Assembly: GCA_964034945.1 (NCBI GenBank)
Contig: OZ035960.1
Coordinates: forward strand, 113,247,324-113,311,323
DNA from: Chrysopilus asiliformis
Taxonomy: Eukaryota > Arthropoda > Insecta > Diptera > Rhagionidae
DNA length: 64,000 bases
Direction: 5' to 3'
Part shown: piece after piece, positions 24,072 through 36,488 of the stretch
How the letters are laid out: every line of letters begins with the position of its first letter
Numbering within the stretch: position 1 is the stretch's first letter
Position numbers and translations under genes: made by a program
Notes under the pieces: model-generated
The model's database searches: none
What the model was told of the DNA's origin: nothing
What the model saw: the letters and a program-made list of their open reading frames with translations, nothing else

Positions 24072-25159
24072 TCGACAGCAAAATTATTTCATTGGCCGCG
24101 TTCAGACGTGGTGGAAACTGGTTGACTTCACCAACTTTCCACTCGATTTTACGGGCCAGACGCTATCGGGTGTATGCGGGGAATTCATCTGCTGGCTAGG
24201 CCGGGTGAACTTGGTTGAAAACACATACACACATAGAGTTCAATGGTGGGGGTTCACAAAATTTTTCTTGCTACACGCACACATTGACATAGCATGTGTA
24301 AATACACTGCAGCGCAAAAGTTGAAAAACACTACGTGAGAACGCAAGCAGGTTTTTTCACCCAGAGTAACTTGGTTGACTTCAACCAGTTTCCACCACGT
24401 CTGAACGCGGCCATTGGCTAAAAGCCACCCGTAACGTCGTAGTTGAAGACCCCAAACGGTTCCTCTTTAATCCTAAAGACCGGCAGCAACAGCGACAGCA
24501 AAAACCAAAATGCTGCTGTGTGAAATACTCATTGACTCGACAATAGCGATGATTTTGCGTTTTTTTTTGGAAATTTATTCTTGTTGATTTTCAAGGGACG
24601 ATTTCGTTCAAATTTGTCATTATTAATGATTATTCGTTGAACTGCTTCAAAATTGTGTCTTTTCCCGTGAAACTAAACCTGCACAAAACCAGCTGTCCAA
24701 AATGCTGTGTGCACCAAGGACAGCAAAAGTAAGATTAAAGATGAACCCACAGAACTATATAATATAGAACAACTAAAAGTATTTCCCTCTTTATCTTACT
24801 TGAACGCATTCACTGAACTGTATAAGGTCGCGAAATTCAAATTTCGTCTGCCGCGAAATTCAAATTTCACAAGTTTGAGACTAACTTTAGGCGCAAACAA
24901 ATAACTTTAGGCGCCAACACCATTCCGAAAGTCTATTTTCCTTTGACAGCTCACGGTTTAAACGAGAGGACTATATTTATTTTCATACGGTTATCTCACT
25001 CTTACTTGACTCGTTTTGATCCACTGAACTGTATTGAAATGGGACCATTTGAGACAGCAAATCGAGCGATATAGTATATCTTTATGGATGAACCCGATAG
25101 CAGCGTTGCACCTATGACGTCAGAGGGCTCTCAACCAATGAAATAACTTTGCTGTCGGG
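24072..25159. mobile_element. About 1.1-kb element with CGACAGCAAARTTATTTCA ends
   Basis: CGACAGCAAAATTATTTCATTGG at the left is found inverted at the right (about 25137-25158). Flanks AACCATTG and GGCCATTG match at 6 of 8 bases, possibly an 8-bp duplication. A 319-bp MITE sits inside the left end. The interior repeats CAGCAAAA and CACTGAACTGTAT motifs; no coherent protein. Confidence 0.6.
24094..24412 (-). mobile_element. 319-bp MITE, second copy, TSD ATT
   Basis: Ends GGCCGCGTTCAGACG and inverse, flanked by ATT at 24091-24093 and 24413-24415. It matches 4995-5313 along its length in inverse orientation and has exactly the same length. Confidence 0.87.
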
Positions 25160-25888
25160 CCATTGTAATTCCCACTTAAGTATTTTTTGTTAAAAAAAGT
25201 CTGATTGGAGGTTCCATAATTATATTGTGTTTTAAAAAAATCGCTCTTTCATATAAAATCAATGTCTTTTATTTCCCCAAAATAGCTAACTTTTAATTCT
25301 GTCGAGATTTTTCTTCTAATATTGGGAAAATCAATCACCAAAACTTAATTGTCATGAAAATCCTTATTAAAAGTACTCGCAATATTCCGCTAATGTTTAA
25401 ATAACCACCCCTTCAACGTAAGTGAAAAAAGATATTCTATTTCAGACTGTTTTTTTTTGCTAATGGTTTACGGTTTCATAAAGACTTAACCAACTCAGCG
25501 TTCATGAATTCTAATTAATTTTCTAACCCGCTCACAGTGCAATTTTGCTGTGTTTTCGCTTTTTTTTCATTTTAATTGAATTAAATTCAACTTCGTTAGA
25601 ATTTTAGTTTCTACGTTTTCTATTTTTGCAATTTACTCTGATATTAAAAAATAGAAATAGATGGGTAAATTCTGAAGTTTAATTTGGAAAAGATTGAAGG
25701 GTTCTTTAACACCTCAATTCACAACCATTTACACTACGGCACAGAATCCCGCCGGGATTTATTCCTTAAAGACACCCGAAGTTGATTTTTTTCATATAAA
25801 ACTGCCGGAATCGATTCAAATTTTGACAACTTTTGTTATACTTTTTGTTATAGTTTTGTGTAGTGTTAAATTTTTTCTGAACAACAAT

Positions 25889-26137
25889 TGAGGCGTTAAA
25901 AGCTAGAGTGGACCAACCCACATGTCGAAATCGTGAATTTTTTTGTGTTTGAATCAGTATTGCGAGTGAGTTTTTAGATAAAAATGTTTGGATGCACAAA
26001 AGAACATTTCAACATTGAGTAATAAAGTCCACAGAAATTTTTTTTCCAAAAATTTACAGTCAATAATAGTACAAAAGTGGAAAAGCTTCAAAAAACTCGA
26101 TTATGTGGTTTGGTCCACTCTAGCTTTTAACGCCTCA
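25889..26137 (+). mobile_element. MITE with TIR TGAGGCGTTAAAAGCTAGAG, copy 1
   Basis: Inverted ends of about 30 bp (TGAGGCGTTAAAAGCTAGAG, GTGGACCAA). A second copy in the opposite orientation is at 29167-29411. The target duplication is hidden because flanks here extend the palindrome (CAAT...ATTG). Confidence 0.75.
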
Positions 26138-26912
26138 ATTGTTGTGTTTGCTTTCAGCTATATTTTGAGGCAACGTTAATTTTGTCCTCGAGTTTTTTTT
26201 CGAGATCGTAGATTTAAGAATCGAGAATTTTCTACTTACAATATTCTATCAAAATTGATTATTTCCATATTGATTAATTCATAACATGCACATAAATCGT
26301 TTTAGTGCCACCAATACCCGTGGGATTTCCGTAAAATATTTCCAAACTATCGCATGGATTAGCGATGTTTACTAATACTTAAATTACGATATTATATAAT
26401 TTAAATTAATTAAATTTTAGAGTGATCAAATTTTATAAAGCCATTAATTTCAACGAGGTATCCTAGATTATCTCATGCTACAATTTATATTTTATATGAC
26501 CAACCCCACAGAGAAGATATGACAATCTGTAGACTAAATGGCACTATTAAAACCTTCTAAATGGACACATTTATCGAATTGAAGGTTCCAAAGAAAAGAA
26601 AATGAGAAAAAATAATCATGTACTTGGGGTCGAAAACTTTTACGGAAAGATATAAAACCGTAAAAATTTGCCCTGTATTTGCCTTCTTAAGCTGTTATAA
26701 TTTTTCTTTTTTTTACTCGCTTCTTTATACTAAAAGCACTTTATTTGTGTATCTCGTGATAGGACGCCATCAAAAGTTTTTTTTTACGTGCATACACCTC
26801 AAGTTTATATTATTTTCATTATTTGGATTAGAATTGCTGGTGGATAGTTAGGAGGCGTTACCGGAATTTCTTTGCCAGTATGCTGTTCAACGAAAAGGAA
26901 ATCTCGAAAGAG

Positions 26913-27009
26913 GCTGTTCATAAAATGCGTCACACATTTAGAAGGGAAAAGGTGTAGATTTCTGCAAAAATCGCGAAAAAGTGTGATGTTATTTTATTTT
27001 ATGAACAGC
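26913..27009. mobile_element. Short MITE of the TTCATAAAATACGTCA family
   Basis: GGCTGTTCATAAAATGCGTC at the left and TTTTATGAACAGC at the right form inverted ends around 70 bp of unique sequence. Confidence 0.6.
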
Positions 27010-27899
27010 TCAAAAAAAATTTAAGTCATACAAAGAAATTTTTTAGCTTTTAAATTCCTTTTTTCTGCATAAATATGAAAAATGTAAACATTTATATTCA
27101 TCGTATGGGGATATGTGTGTAACACAATTCTACCGAAATACTTTGCCTTAACTTCACTCAGAAGAAATGGAAATATTTCAACTGATTCGTTTCTTGGAAT
27201 CATTATTGGTGAAAATCCTTTGGGAGTTGAAGAATTGAATTTTTTCTTATCCTTTTTTTACTATTCGAGATACAAAAATACATGAATGACAAAATTTTGT
27301 CATTCAAAAAATTGTGAAAAGAATAGTGATGAATTTCATTCATTAAGATAAATTTCCATTTAGAACATGTTTTGTTATTTTAAAAAATCGCAAAAAGTAT
27401 TTCTGGCAATAGTCATGAAAAAGAGATTGATTTTATGAATTTTCGACGATAAAATTAAACTCTTTGTGTGGCAGAAGCATGTAGGGTTCCGGGTGAAGCG
27501 GCGTTGTGTCAACAGCTGAACACGCGCGGTTTTCTTAAAATAACTTAAAGTTAGGGTGACCAAAAGTCCCGAAATGGCCGGGAGAGTCTTGAATTTAGGG
27601 ATTTCCCCCGAGGTCCCGAAAACTAAACTTTCGTCCAGTAATTTTGCATTCTAGTGTTGTAATATCTTAATCACTAAAAAGAAACGCCTGCGGCGCAGTT
27701 TACGAAATTTCGACTACTGAGATGTCCATAAAATACGTCACACATTTCAGGAGAGGGGAGGGGATATGCGATAGTGTCACGGCGATATTAACAGGATTTT
27801 ACCAAAAGTTAAACCCCGTGCGAAAATGACAACAATGGAGCCACTCCATTCCTCCTTCCTCTTACAAATGGGAAAGATTTTTGAGATTTTTCTCGTTTT

Positions 27900-28760
27900 T
27901 TACTTTCTTATACGATGTATAATAAAGTATTGTATTCATAAAAAATTTCGACCTTTTGCCTAAAAACATCTACCGAGCACTCCTCAGTCGATTACATCAT
28001 TATGACAAAAATGTCTTTCTGTCTGTTAGTCTGTGCACAAAATTTCTTGATGTATTTCGCCAATGGAGATGTTTGATCCTGGAGTGAGACGATCCTATCA
28101 ACTTTTGATGGAAATCCGTTAACCGGAAGTAATCAAAATAATGGCTTTTTTTAAAAATCGCAATATCGAGTTTTGCTATTTACTCTGAAACTACGCATTT
28201 TTCAGTAGTCTTATGCTACATTTACACGAATGACAAATTTGTCATTTTTTTCTTGTCATTATGTTAATTCCCGTGTAAATGGCATAATTTTTGTAATTTT
28301 TTCTGTCAGAAAATGTCAATCTCTCATAAAAGAATGAACTTGTCCATTCTTTTATGCCAGATTGTCATTCGTACAAACGCAATATTAGTTATGACAAAAG
28401 TTGAATACTAAAGTTGTCATAACTAATATTGCGTTTGCACGAATGACAATCTGGCATAAAAGAATGGACAAGTTCATTCTTTTATGAGAGATTGACATTT
28501 TCTGACAGAAAAAATTACAAAAATTATGCCATTTACACGGGAATTAACATAATGACAAGAAAAAAATGACAAATTTGTCATTCGTGTAAATGTAGCATTA
28601 TGTATAACAAAAGTTGAAGACAATAAAATTTCCTACACTTTTATCTTTTACCAGAACTAAGAGTCTCAACCGGTATCGAGATATACCGTTATTTCAAAAA
28701 AAATCCGTTTTTTGCGATTGTCTCCAAAACTAACAAGTTTTCGGTGGTTTATTGTAGGAG
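27900..28760 (+). repeat. Degenerate GTCT-bearing element split by a foldback MITE
   Basis: GTCTTTCTGTCTGTTAGTCT near 28011 followed by GTGCACAAAATTTC resembles heads of the H1 family. The sequence is interrupted by the 28214-28597 hairpin MITE and resumes after it. Confidence 0.4.
28214..28597. mobile_element. 384-bp near-perfect foldback MITE, TSD TTA
   Basis: Starts TGCTACATTTACACGAATGA and ends with its inverse. The arms are about 184 bp each around a 16-bp loop with one mismatch seen (CGTACAAACGC against CGTGCAAACGC). TTA flanks at 28211-28213 and 28598-28600, the PIF/Harbinger pattern. Confidence 0.9.
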
Positions 28761-29166
28761 ATGAATCGAAGAGAATAATGTTTGCCACAATCTTGTCTTT
28801 CACTGTTATCCGCTATCTCCTACCGTCATTGAGATATTTTAATTAATTAGAAAAAAAATTTGCGAATTGCTTGCAAACTAACGATATTTCTAAAAAACAG
28901 TTGAAGGAAGAATTAAATATTTTAGAATTCTCTACATTAAAAAATCGATATCTTTTACCGTTATTGAGAAATAGCAGATTTCGTTAAAAAAACAATTCAT
29001 TTTTTTTATATAAGCTAATGCTTTACTTGTCGAGTTTTAATGTAAATTGCGCACAAACAAAGATTTTGTATAAGAAAGTCATGTGCTGTTCACATCAGAT
29101 ATTTTTACATATTTATTTTAAATCAAACTTGATTTTGAAAGGCATATGCAAATGCAAACAAACAAA

Positions 29167-29411
29167 TGAGGCGTTAAACGCTAGAGTGGACCAACCCACA
29201 TAATCGAGTTTTTGAAGCTTTCCACTTTTGTACTATTATTGACTGAAAATTTTTGGAAAAAAAATCTGTGGACTTTATTACTCAATGTTGAAACGTTTTT
29301 TGGTGCATCCAAACATTTGTATCTAAAAACTCACTCGCAATAGTGATTCAAACACAAAAAAATTCACGATTTCGACATGTGGGTTGGTCCACTCTAGCTT
29401 TTAACGCCTCA
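29167..29411 (-). mobile_element. MITE with TIR TGAGGCGTTAAAMGCTAGAG, copy 2
   Basis: Inverse-oriented relative of 25889-26137, 245 bp, with the same interior (CACTCGCAATA, CATCCAAACATTT, GACTTTATTACTCAATGTTG). Confidence 0.8.
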
Positions 29412-29571
29412 AATGTTTTATTGCGAAAAAATAGAAATTTTGTGTCTTTTGGCATTTTCTACTTATGATTTATAATCAAACTTTTCTAATTGATTTTTAC
29501 AAATCCATGTATTTGCATGTACATTAATTCAATTTTGGGAAATTGTGAAAAAAATGACACATTTCTTACAC

Positions 29572-30108
29572 CAGGGGTGTCCAACGTTTTACCTTTCCTG
29601 GGCCACATTGGGAGAAGACGAATTATATTGGGCCACAAATAAAATATACTAACCCTAAAGATAGCTGATTAGTAAAAAAACGTAGAATATTACATACTTA
29701 GTTAACAATTTTAAGTAATTTAAACTTCATTTATTCATAAAGTTTGTAAATATATCAGTTTTTCCTCCACCAAAATCCTGTAAGCCTGCGTGGAAGCTGG
29801 CAAAGCAGGCTCTGATGACGGACGGTGAGCCAGCTTTCCATACCAGAAACAGGCTCCTGATGGGTTTTCAGGGCAGATATGTCCGACCTGTTGGGGGGAA
29901 ATTTGGATGTGAAAACATCCGCAAAAATAATATAATTTTGTTGTTTTTGCAGATCTTATAAGTCGAGAAATTCCAATAGGATTCAATGCTAAAAGGTCGA
30001 GTATAAACCATGAATCAGAAATGGTTCAATGGTTAAACACTAAATAGTATATCAGTTTTTGTTAGGCCACATTCGAACACGTCCTGTGCTGCGGGTTGGA
30101 CAAGCCTG
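29572..30108. mobile_element. Non-autonomous hAT-like element
   Basis: Ends CAGGGGTGTCCAACG and GTTGGACAAGCCTG are imperfect inverted repeats. The 8-bp flanks TCTTACAC and GTTTAGAC match at 5 of 8, consistent with an old hAT insertion. GGGCCACA-type repeats lie near both ends. Confidence 0.65.
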
Positions 30109-30116
30109 GTTTAGAC

Positions 30117-31692
30117 GGTATGTTTTTTCTGATTGATTATCTCAAGGCCGACCATTTATTTGGCTGTGAAATTTTCCGAATGACTCAAATTGTTATACAA
30201 GAAAATTAGTTTGATAAGCTGCATTGTTATACATTATACAATTGAATTGAAAGAAATTAGTAATATTAATTGTGTGCATCACCAAATATTCATAGTTCTC
30301 TGTACCTTATTAGACACGAATACGAAAAGTAACAAAACGATTTTTTTTATCATGTTAAATCCAATACACTGTGATTTATATTCGTTAAGCCAATGGAATG
30401 GAATTGAAAAAAAAGAAAAAACAAAAACAAAACAAAGTAGATCAATGTGGGTACATATGGAAGGCACCAAAATAAAATTGAAGCCAAATAGAAATCATTT
30501 GTTTATTGATTTTATGCGTAACTAAAATATGTCATACAGCGAAGGTGTCCTTTTTTATTGGAATGTTACCATAGCACAAAAATAAAAATGTAATATGCGT
30601 GCATATACGATATACATTATGGTTTCACTTATTATATTGATAATATGACATTGATAACATTGAATTGAATTAAAATAAACAAAAAACCCAATGAAGAGTA
30701 GTCCACCGTCATCATCGGGTCAGTTCCGTGTCAGTGAAAAGGAAACCGAGTTTGTGAAAATATTTCTTTGACATATGTTTTTACAATGTCAAATAAAATC
30801 GAAAATTATTTATTCATACTTTTTTCTTGCACATAAAGTTAATACGTACATACATAGAGGATGAAATTTTGTTTGGAATCACATTCATATACACACTGTC
30901 GAAATGATGAAAAAAAACCACACTTGAATTATTTTCTTGTACTCCACTCTAACACTTATTTTCGAAAACTTTACAAATAAAAATCTGTGATCTTACATTG
31001 TATAGACAGTAAATTTAATTAGACGCTGTTTTTTTCCGAGTGATTTTTCGTGTGTTTTTCCCTAGCGAATTGCACTGAAAATTTTTTAGCTATTTTCCCG
31101 CCATAAGTTTTGAAGGTCAAATACAACCACCACGATAGAAAACTCCTATTCGAATGAGAACGCAAACATGCCAAGTCAGTTTACACAAATCGATAAATTG
31201 CTTCGGTCTCTCTCTCGTTCTGAGTTTCGTTGCTACTCACACAGTATTTTGCTCTTAACTTTATTCTATGGGAAATGTATTTCTATATTTATACACATTT
31301 TTACATGGGAACCAAATTGGAATTAGATGATGAATGTATTTGCGTCGTATTACTTTTTCGGCTGGCTTGGAGAATTTTAAAAGAAACAACAAGTAGCTTT
31401 TTTTCTACTTTGCATCAGCAGAACAACGAGTAAACCATAAGCTTCGGTTTGGTGCGGGGAGAAGGGTGTCAAGTGTATGCCTTCGGTATTGTAAGGATAT
31501 TTTTTTGATCACCATTTTGGTAAGGGTAAAAACGGAGGGTGGGGGGAGGGGGGTGAAATTCAAAAATAAAGTTAGAATATATTGGAAAAATATCAAGGTA
31601 TACACTCGAATATTATCAACTGAAAATATCCTTTTGTATTCGCGAAATTTTGTTAACACTTTGACGGTCGCCCTCACGTTTAGTGAGTTCAA
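30117..31692. other. Intron sequence, no gene seen
   Basis: AT-rich; a CTCTCTCTCG tract near 31207 and a short G-rich stretch near 31540. No protein pattern is supportable. Confidence 0.5.
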
Positions 31693-31695
31693 TTA

Positions 31696-31837
31696 GGCCT
31701 ATGTTACACACGGCAACTTTAAGCGGCGACTTTTCTTAAGTATAGGCGAGAGAAGTGAGGGAAGCGGTGGCCCCTCACTTCTCTCGCCTATACTTAAGAA
31801 AAGTCGCCGCTTAAAGTTGCCGTGTGTAACATAGGCC
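31696..31837. mobile_element. 142-bp perfect hairpin MITE, TSD TTA
   Basis: Two 66-bp arms, identical base for base by my reading, around a 10-bp loop (AAGCGGTGGC). The ends are GGCCTATGTTACACACGG and inverse. TTA flanks at 31693-31695 and 31838-31840. Perfect arms imply a recent insertion or conversion. Confidence 0.92.
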
Positions 31838-31873
31838 TTAGTCAGCAGTTTTTGGTCGAAATGACCAAGCAGA

Positions 31874-31955
31874 ATTTATGTCAACCGTGATGTTAACGGT
31901 TGATGTATTTCGTTACAACTCTTTGTCAACCGGTAATGTCACCGTTGACATAAAT
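31874..31955. mobile_element. Small foldback repeat with TTTATGTCAACSGTGA ends
   Basis: ATTTATGTCAACCGTGATGT is found inverted as ACATCACGG-like TGTCACCGTTGACATAAAT, with imperfect arms of about 30 bp and a 20-bp centre. No clear duplication. Confidence 0.55.
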
Positions 31956-31959
31956 GTTG

Positions 31960-34900
31960 CATGGATACCTTCCGCATCACGGAATTAGGAGTTGCAAGAC
32001 TTCGAAGTGCGGAGAGAGAGACGCTCGAGAATTTTGGGAAAATCAAAAGATTTGTTCTCTAACAAAAACTATTTCTACGTACCCCCCCCCCCCCTCCTCT
32101 CCAGACTTTCTTCCTAAAAGTATGACGTATTTTATGAACAGTTTCTAAGGGCTCTAAAATATTATTAATGTTATAAAATATTTTTGACGAAAAGTGCAAA
32201 ATAGTACTGCGGTTGGTGAAAACTGTCCAAATTTATCCCGAAAAACGTAAAAAAACTGCTGGCTGGCTGACTAGCTGTGCTATATGTGGCATCATCCTTA
32301 CGCCAGAAATTGGCCCATTATGTTATAAATAGCTGCCAAAGTGTCCAAATATTTCCTGATAAATATTTTTATCAATTTTGAAAAGCTTGAAGCAAGATTT
32401 TTTCTGAAAAGTGTTAAAAATTCAAAATATCCATCAAAAGCTCCAAAAATTGGATCTCAAATCCTGTGGCTATCCAAATGTTAAGCACATTCGGCTACAC
32501 CAAGGTGTTAAAAATGCAAGATTTTCATCAGTCCTGTAGAGGATACGAATTCACACCCGCTATTCCTTACACTCTTATCTCATCGACGATTACATCAAAG
32601 TAAGCTTGGGGCAAGCTTATGAATTTTTGTTTTTGCTGTTCTAACATGGAAATATTTATTTGACTTTAGCGTTGTGTACCATCAGCTGGTTTGGTGAGTA
32701 CAAAATTCCGATAGATCCCCGAATCTCAGGTCATCGGAAAGTATCGGTAAATAGAGGAGAGATCTGGGTAGTTGCCGAAAAAAGCAAAATCGCTATATAT
32801 TTCTCTCGTCTTCTCATTTCGTCCGATTTAAGCTTGATGGTTGGTTTTTGCATTAAAGCTTGTGATTATTGGGTATCTACTGTTTTTTATAGGGGAGAAA
32901 CGGTGGACGGCAGTAGCAGCAGCGATGATATTCAAAATCAAGAGCGAATCTATGGTTAAATTCTCACTGATTCTCCCGGTTTTTAATAAATTTCGTGTCT
33001 ACCGTTTACCACCAGCCTACCACTATTAATACCCCCCTCTCATCCTCCCACAACAGCATACCAATCCCCCTTTACTTCTTGGTTTTTGTATTTTGTGTTT
33101 TGACTTCATCTATGACACAATTGTGCAAAGTGCCGATAAGCTTTTTCTTATTGCGCGTCTTCTCTGGTTTTGTTCCATTCGGCTCTGTTGCCATGTGTTT
33201 GTTAATATAGCGAAAATGAGAAATTATCACCCCCTTTTTTCTGCCTTTAAGCTGGAATAAAGGCTATTTCCTAATGTTTTTTTTCATTATCCTATCGTCA
33301 AAAAACGTTTTCCAAATGGGCTTTCAAAAAGGGTTTTTTTTTCCTAAAAGAAAATTGTTTATTTCGGATGATTTCGTATCACTTAATCAAATACGCTACC
33401 ACGCTTAATACAGTCATAAATACTAAAAGTGTATGTTTTTCTGTTTTTGTATTAATTGCAATTAAATGAATGTTATTTATATTATTTTTGCTTAATTAAC
33501 AAAATTATAAAGTAAATATTACCGTACCGTTGATTGTTTTACGTAATATCACAGAAATTCACCATTTGTTGAATGAAACAATTTCATATCATCAGATCAT
33601 TGGCCATCATTTAATTCATTTTCCATTCATTTCCTTTAAGGATTCTTGTTTTACTTCGGCAGGGATTTTATTTATAGTTTTCCTCTTTTTTTTTTAGCAA
33701 AAAAACATTCGATTTTTTAAAACATTTCTTTTCGATTTTTTATTTTACTGGAACGATTCTTTTTTTTTCTTTAAATTCTTAAACAATCACTTGTACTTAT
33801 TTGTAGTTATCCATTCTTTTAAAATCAGAGACATTTTAAACAACGTAAACAATCTGAAAAATGTTATACAAACTTAACATAGAGTATAAAAAAAACAACA
33901 ATACAAGAAAAGATAACAAAAAATATCGATAATTCACTGTTTTTCAAGAAATTACTGTCTTTTGAGGTTAAGATAACAAAATGTTTTTTTTTCCTCTATT
34001 TTATAAAACAATCGTGAATTTCATGAAATACACAAATTTTGTTAATTGACAATAGAATTAATTTTCATTTCGTAAATTTTCGTAATATTGTAGATATTTG
34101 GATAGAGTGACATTCGTTTGCAATATTGGCTGCCAAAATTCAATTTTGTTTTCGATGCGACATATGTTTTCGTATTACATAACATTTTTAACACTTTCCT
34201 TAACTTGAATTTACTTTTAAAGATGTTTTCGTCTTTTTTCCATATGAATGCGATTTTTTTTCTATTCATTCGATTTGTTGTTCTATGCGTATTTAAACCG
34301 CGTATTTGAATTGAAAAAAGTTCTAGTATATATGCACACTACCACACGTATGGTAAAAAATAAAGTAATAAAAAACTAATTTATTTTGGATATAATTCGA
34401 TAATAAAAGATTATCATTTTGTTTTTTTCATTAAACAAAATCGATGAATTACGAATATCCAAACGAGTAAAAAAATATATTTTCTCAATTGTGGTAACAA
34501 TAAAAAACCGTTAATAACAATTAATAATGAAAAAACGGAAAAAATCTTTTGACGGGCAAGAGAGAACACCGGACCACAACTGCTAAATATTTCGACTAAG
34601 ACGCTAAGAGTTTCGGTTCTAGCGGCTAGAAGAGATTATATTAGCATGTCGTAGTGAATATATTTTCATTTGTTTGATATTTTTGCGGGGCAGAGGGGGT
34701 TCCATTTGACTAAAAAACTGAATCTTCCAAGTATTTTTTTTTTAAACTTAATTTTGTCTTTTTGTAAAATTTTCCTATCCAAATTTTCTCCTTTTTTGGC
34801 TTCCAAAAAAAAAACAATCAACTCAACGCCATGAAAACCCTAAAACTTAATTCATTTTTCAATAAAAATCTTCACTGCGCGAAAAAAAAATCACCAATTC

Positions 34901-36350
34901 ATACCGACATTGGCAATAGGTCACACGGATCACCACCATTAACTTTTGTTAAACTCGAAGAAAAAAATTCTTTCAAACGTCAGGACATTTCATTAGTTGC
35001 AGTTTTCCAACAATTAAAAATTCAATAAAGTTTTAAATTTTAAAAAGTTTTCACCTACAACAAATCATAAAACCGCGTAAATCCGTATTTTTTTTTGTTT
35101 TACTTTTACTTTCAGTGAAAAAAAAAGATGAATGTGGAAAAAAACCCGTAAATGAAAATTAAAATTTTTATACGATTTTCTTCGGTTTTTCTTTCGAAAG
35201 TAAATATAAGTTAGTTTTTTATCCGAAATTGAAAATATTCCTTGTTAATAATTTTTTGGGGGGGCCAAGAACTATTTCAATGCCAAAAGTTTTGCACATA
35301 AATTTTTTCTGTGCTCGACTACAACCGCCGCCATGTTAGTACTCTTGTGCCTCAGATAAGTCAAGTTTCGTTAGTTTATATCAGTGCCATGAATTGCCAG
35401 TGAAAAAGCGAAATCAAGTCAATTTGTTGTTGTTTTTCTGCTTCTTCTTCTATTCTTTCTATCTTTTTGTTTGAGTGTTAAGTTTATTTTTCAAAGCTTT
35501 TCTCAGTTACTACTATTCATAAAATAGATTTTCTATAGCGAGAGGGGAAAAAGCTAACCGAACGGAAAATGCAAAGAGTTCTATGTCAATAATGGTGTTT
35601 TCCCCTTAAAAAGCTCCAATTTTTATGCTTGACGTCTCATCAAAAAACATAGAATAGCCAATTATGGTGTAACATTTTCACAGTATTTTAAATCTAAAGA
35701 TACTCTAAGGACACTCGGAACTTGCACATACAATTGTCCCAATTTCCCTAATTTGCAATTACTATTTATGATTTGGTATAACTCGATGGGCAGTTCTGCA
35801 TTTGCAATTTGGTTAATATTTTCTTTTTTTTTATAAAATTTAAAAAGTGGCTTTTACACCGCAATAATTCAAAATTGTGTAAAATATGAGATGTTAGCAA
35901 AAAACATCATCAAATGTCGCAATTGTGGCAACTGTCACTCAAAACAACGCAAGGGGAAGGGTGTAAGCGAATTTAAACCGAGAATTTTATAGAATTGAAC
36001 ATTCTGACAAATTTTCAACAAAAAATTGACAAATTTTTTTTGTCGGACTCAAGGATCTGTGATTTTTCTTTAGATTCGTTTCTGTTCCATTAATTTTTCA
36101 CTAAAACTCACGGCTATTTGTATTCCTTATTTGCAGATACATTTTAGGTAGAGCCAAAAATTGCCTTAAAAATTTTGGTTGTGTTTTGGAACAGAATATT
36201 TGAGGGTTAAAAACCCTATTTTTTACAACTTCCTTGAAAACGTCGTGATGTTTTATAGACTAAACGATTCTGCATAACTATTCCATACATCAAATATCAA
36301 TTAGATTTTTTTTTCTTTATTTCAAAGTAGAATAAGGCTTCCGTCAATCA
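31960..36350. other. Intron sequence, mostly AT-rich, no gene seen
   Basis: Includes a C-run at about 32081-32095, a terminus of the TACGTCA family near 32120-32150, and a less AT-rich stretch (35300-35480) that could be regulatory or a non-coding 5' exon for the nested gene; nothing in it proves that. Confidence 0.45.
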
Positions 36351-36488
36351 AAGAATCTCTTTCCTGCTGCTCGGACCGACGTGGACTGCAATCGATAGAT
36401 GTATTACCACATTTATAGGGTTTTGTAACAACCAATCAGAACCAGACTCTGTCACCGCGATCTAAACTCTGTCACAGCATATTCATAG

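Noticed and set aside
27552..27590. AGGGTGACCAAAAGTCCCGA as a hAT left end
   Set aside because: Looks hAT-like but no inverse partner or 8-bp duplication was found nearby.
30190..30525. 111-codon frame in the Npl4 intron
   Set aside because: Low-complexity Lys/Ile/Asn composition from AT-rich DNA, without conserved motifs.
32081..32095. C homopolymer, with a G homopolymer at 14130-14148, as regulatory G-quadruplex sites
   Set aside because: Single homopolymer runs in decayed repeat sequence; lengths are prone to sequencing error.
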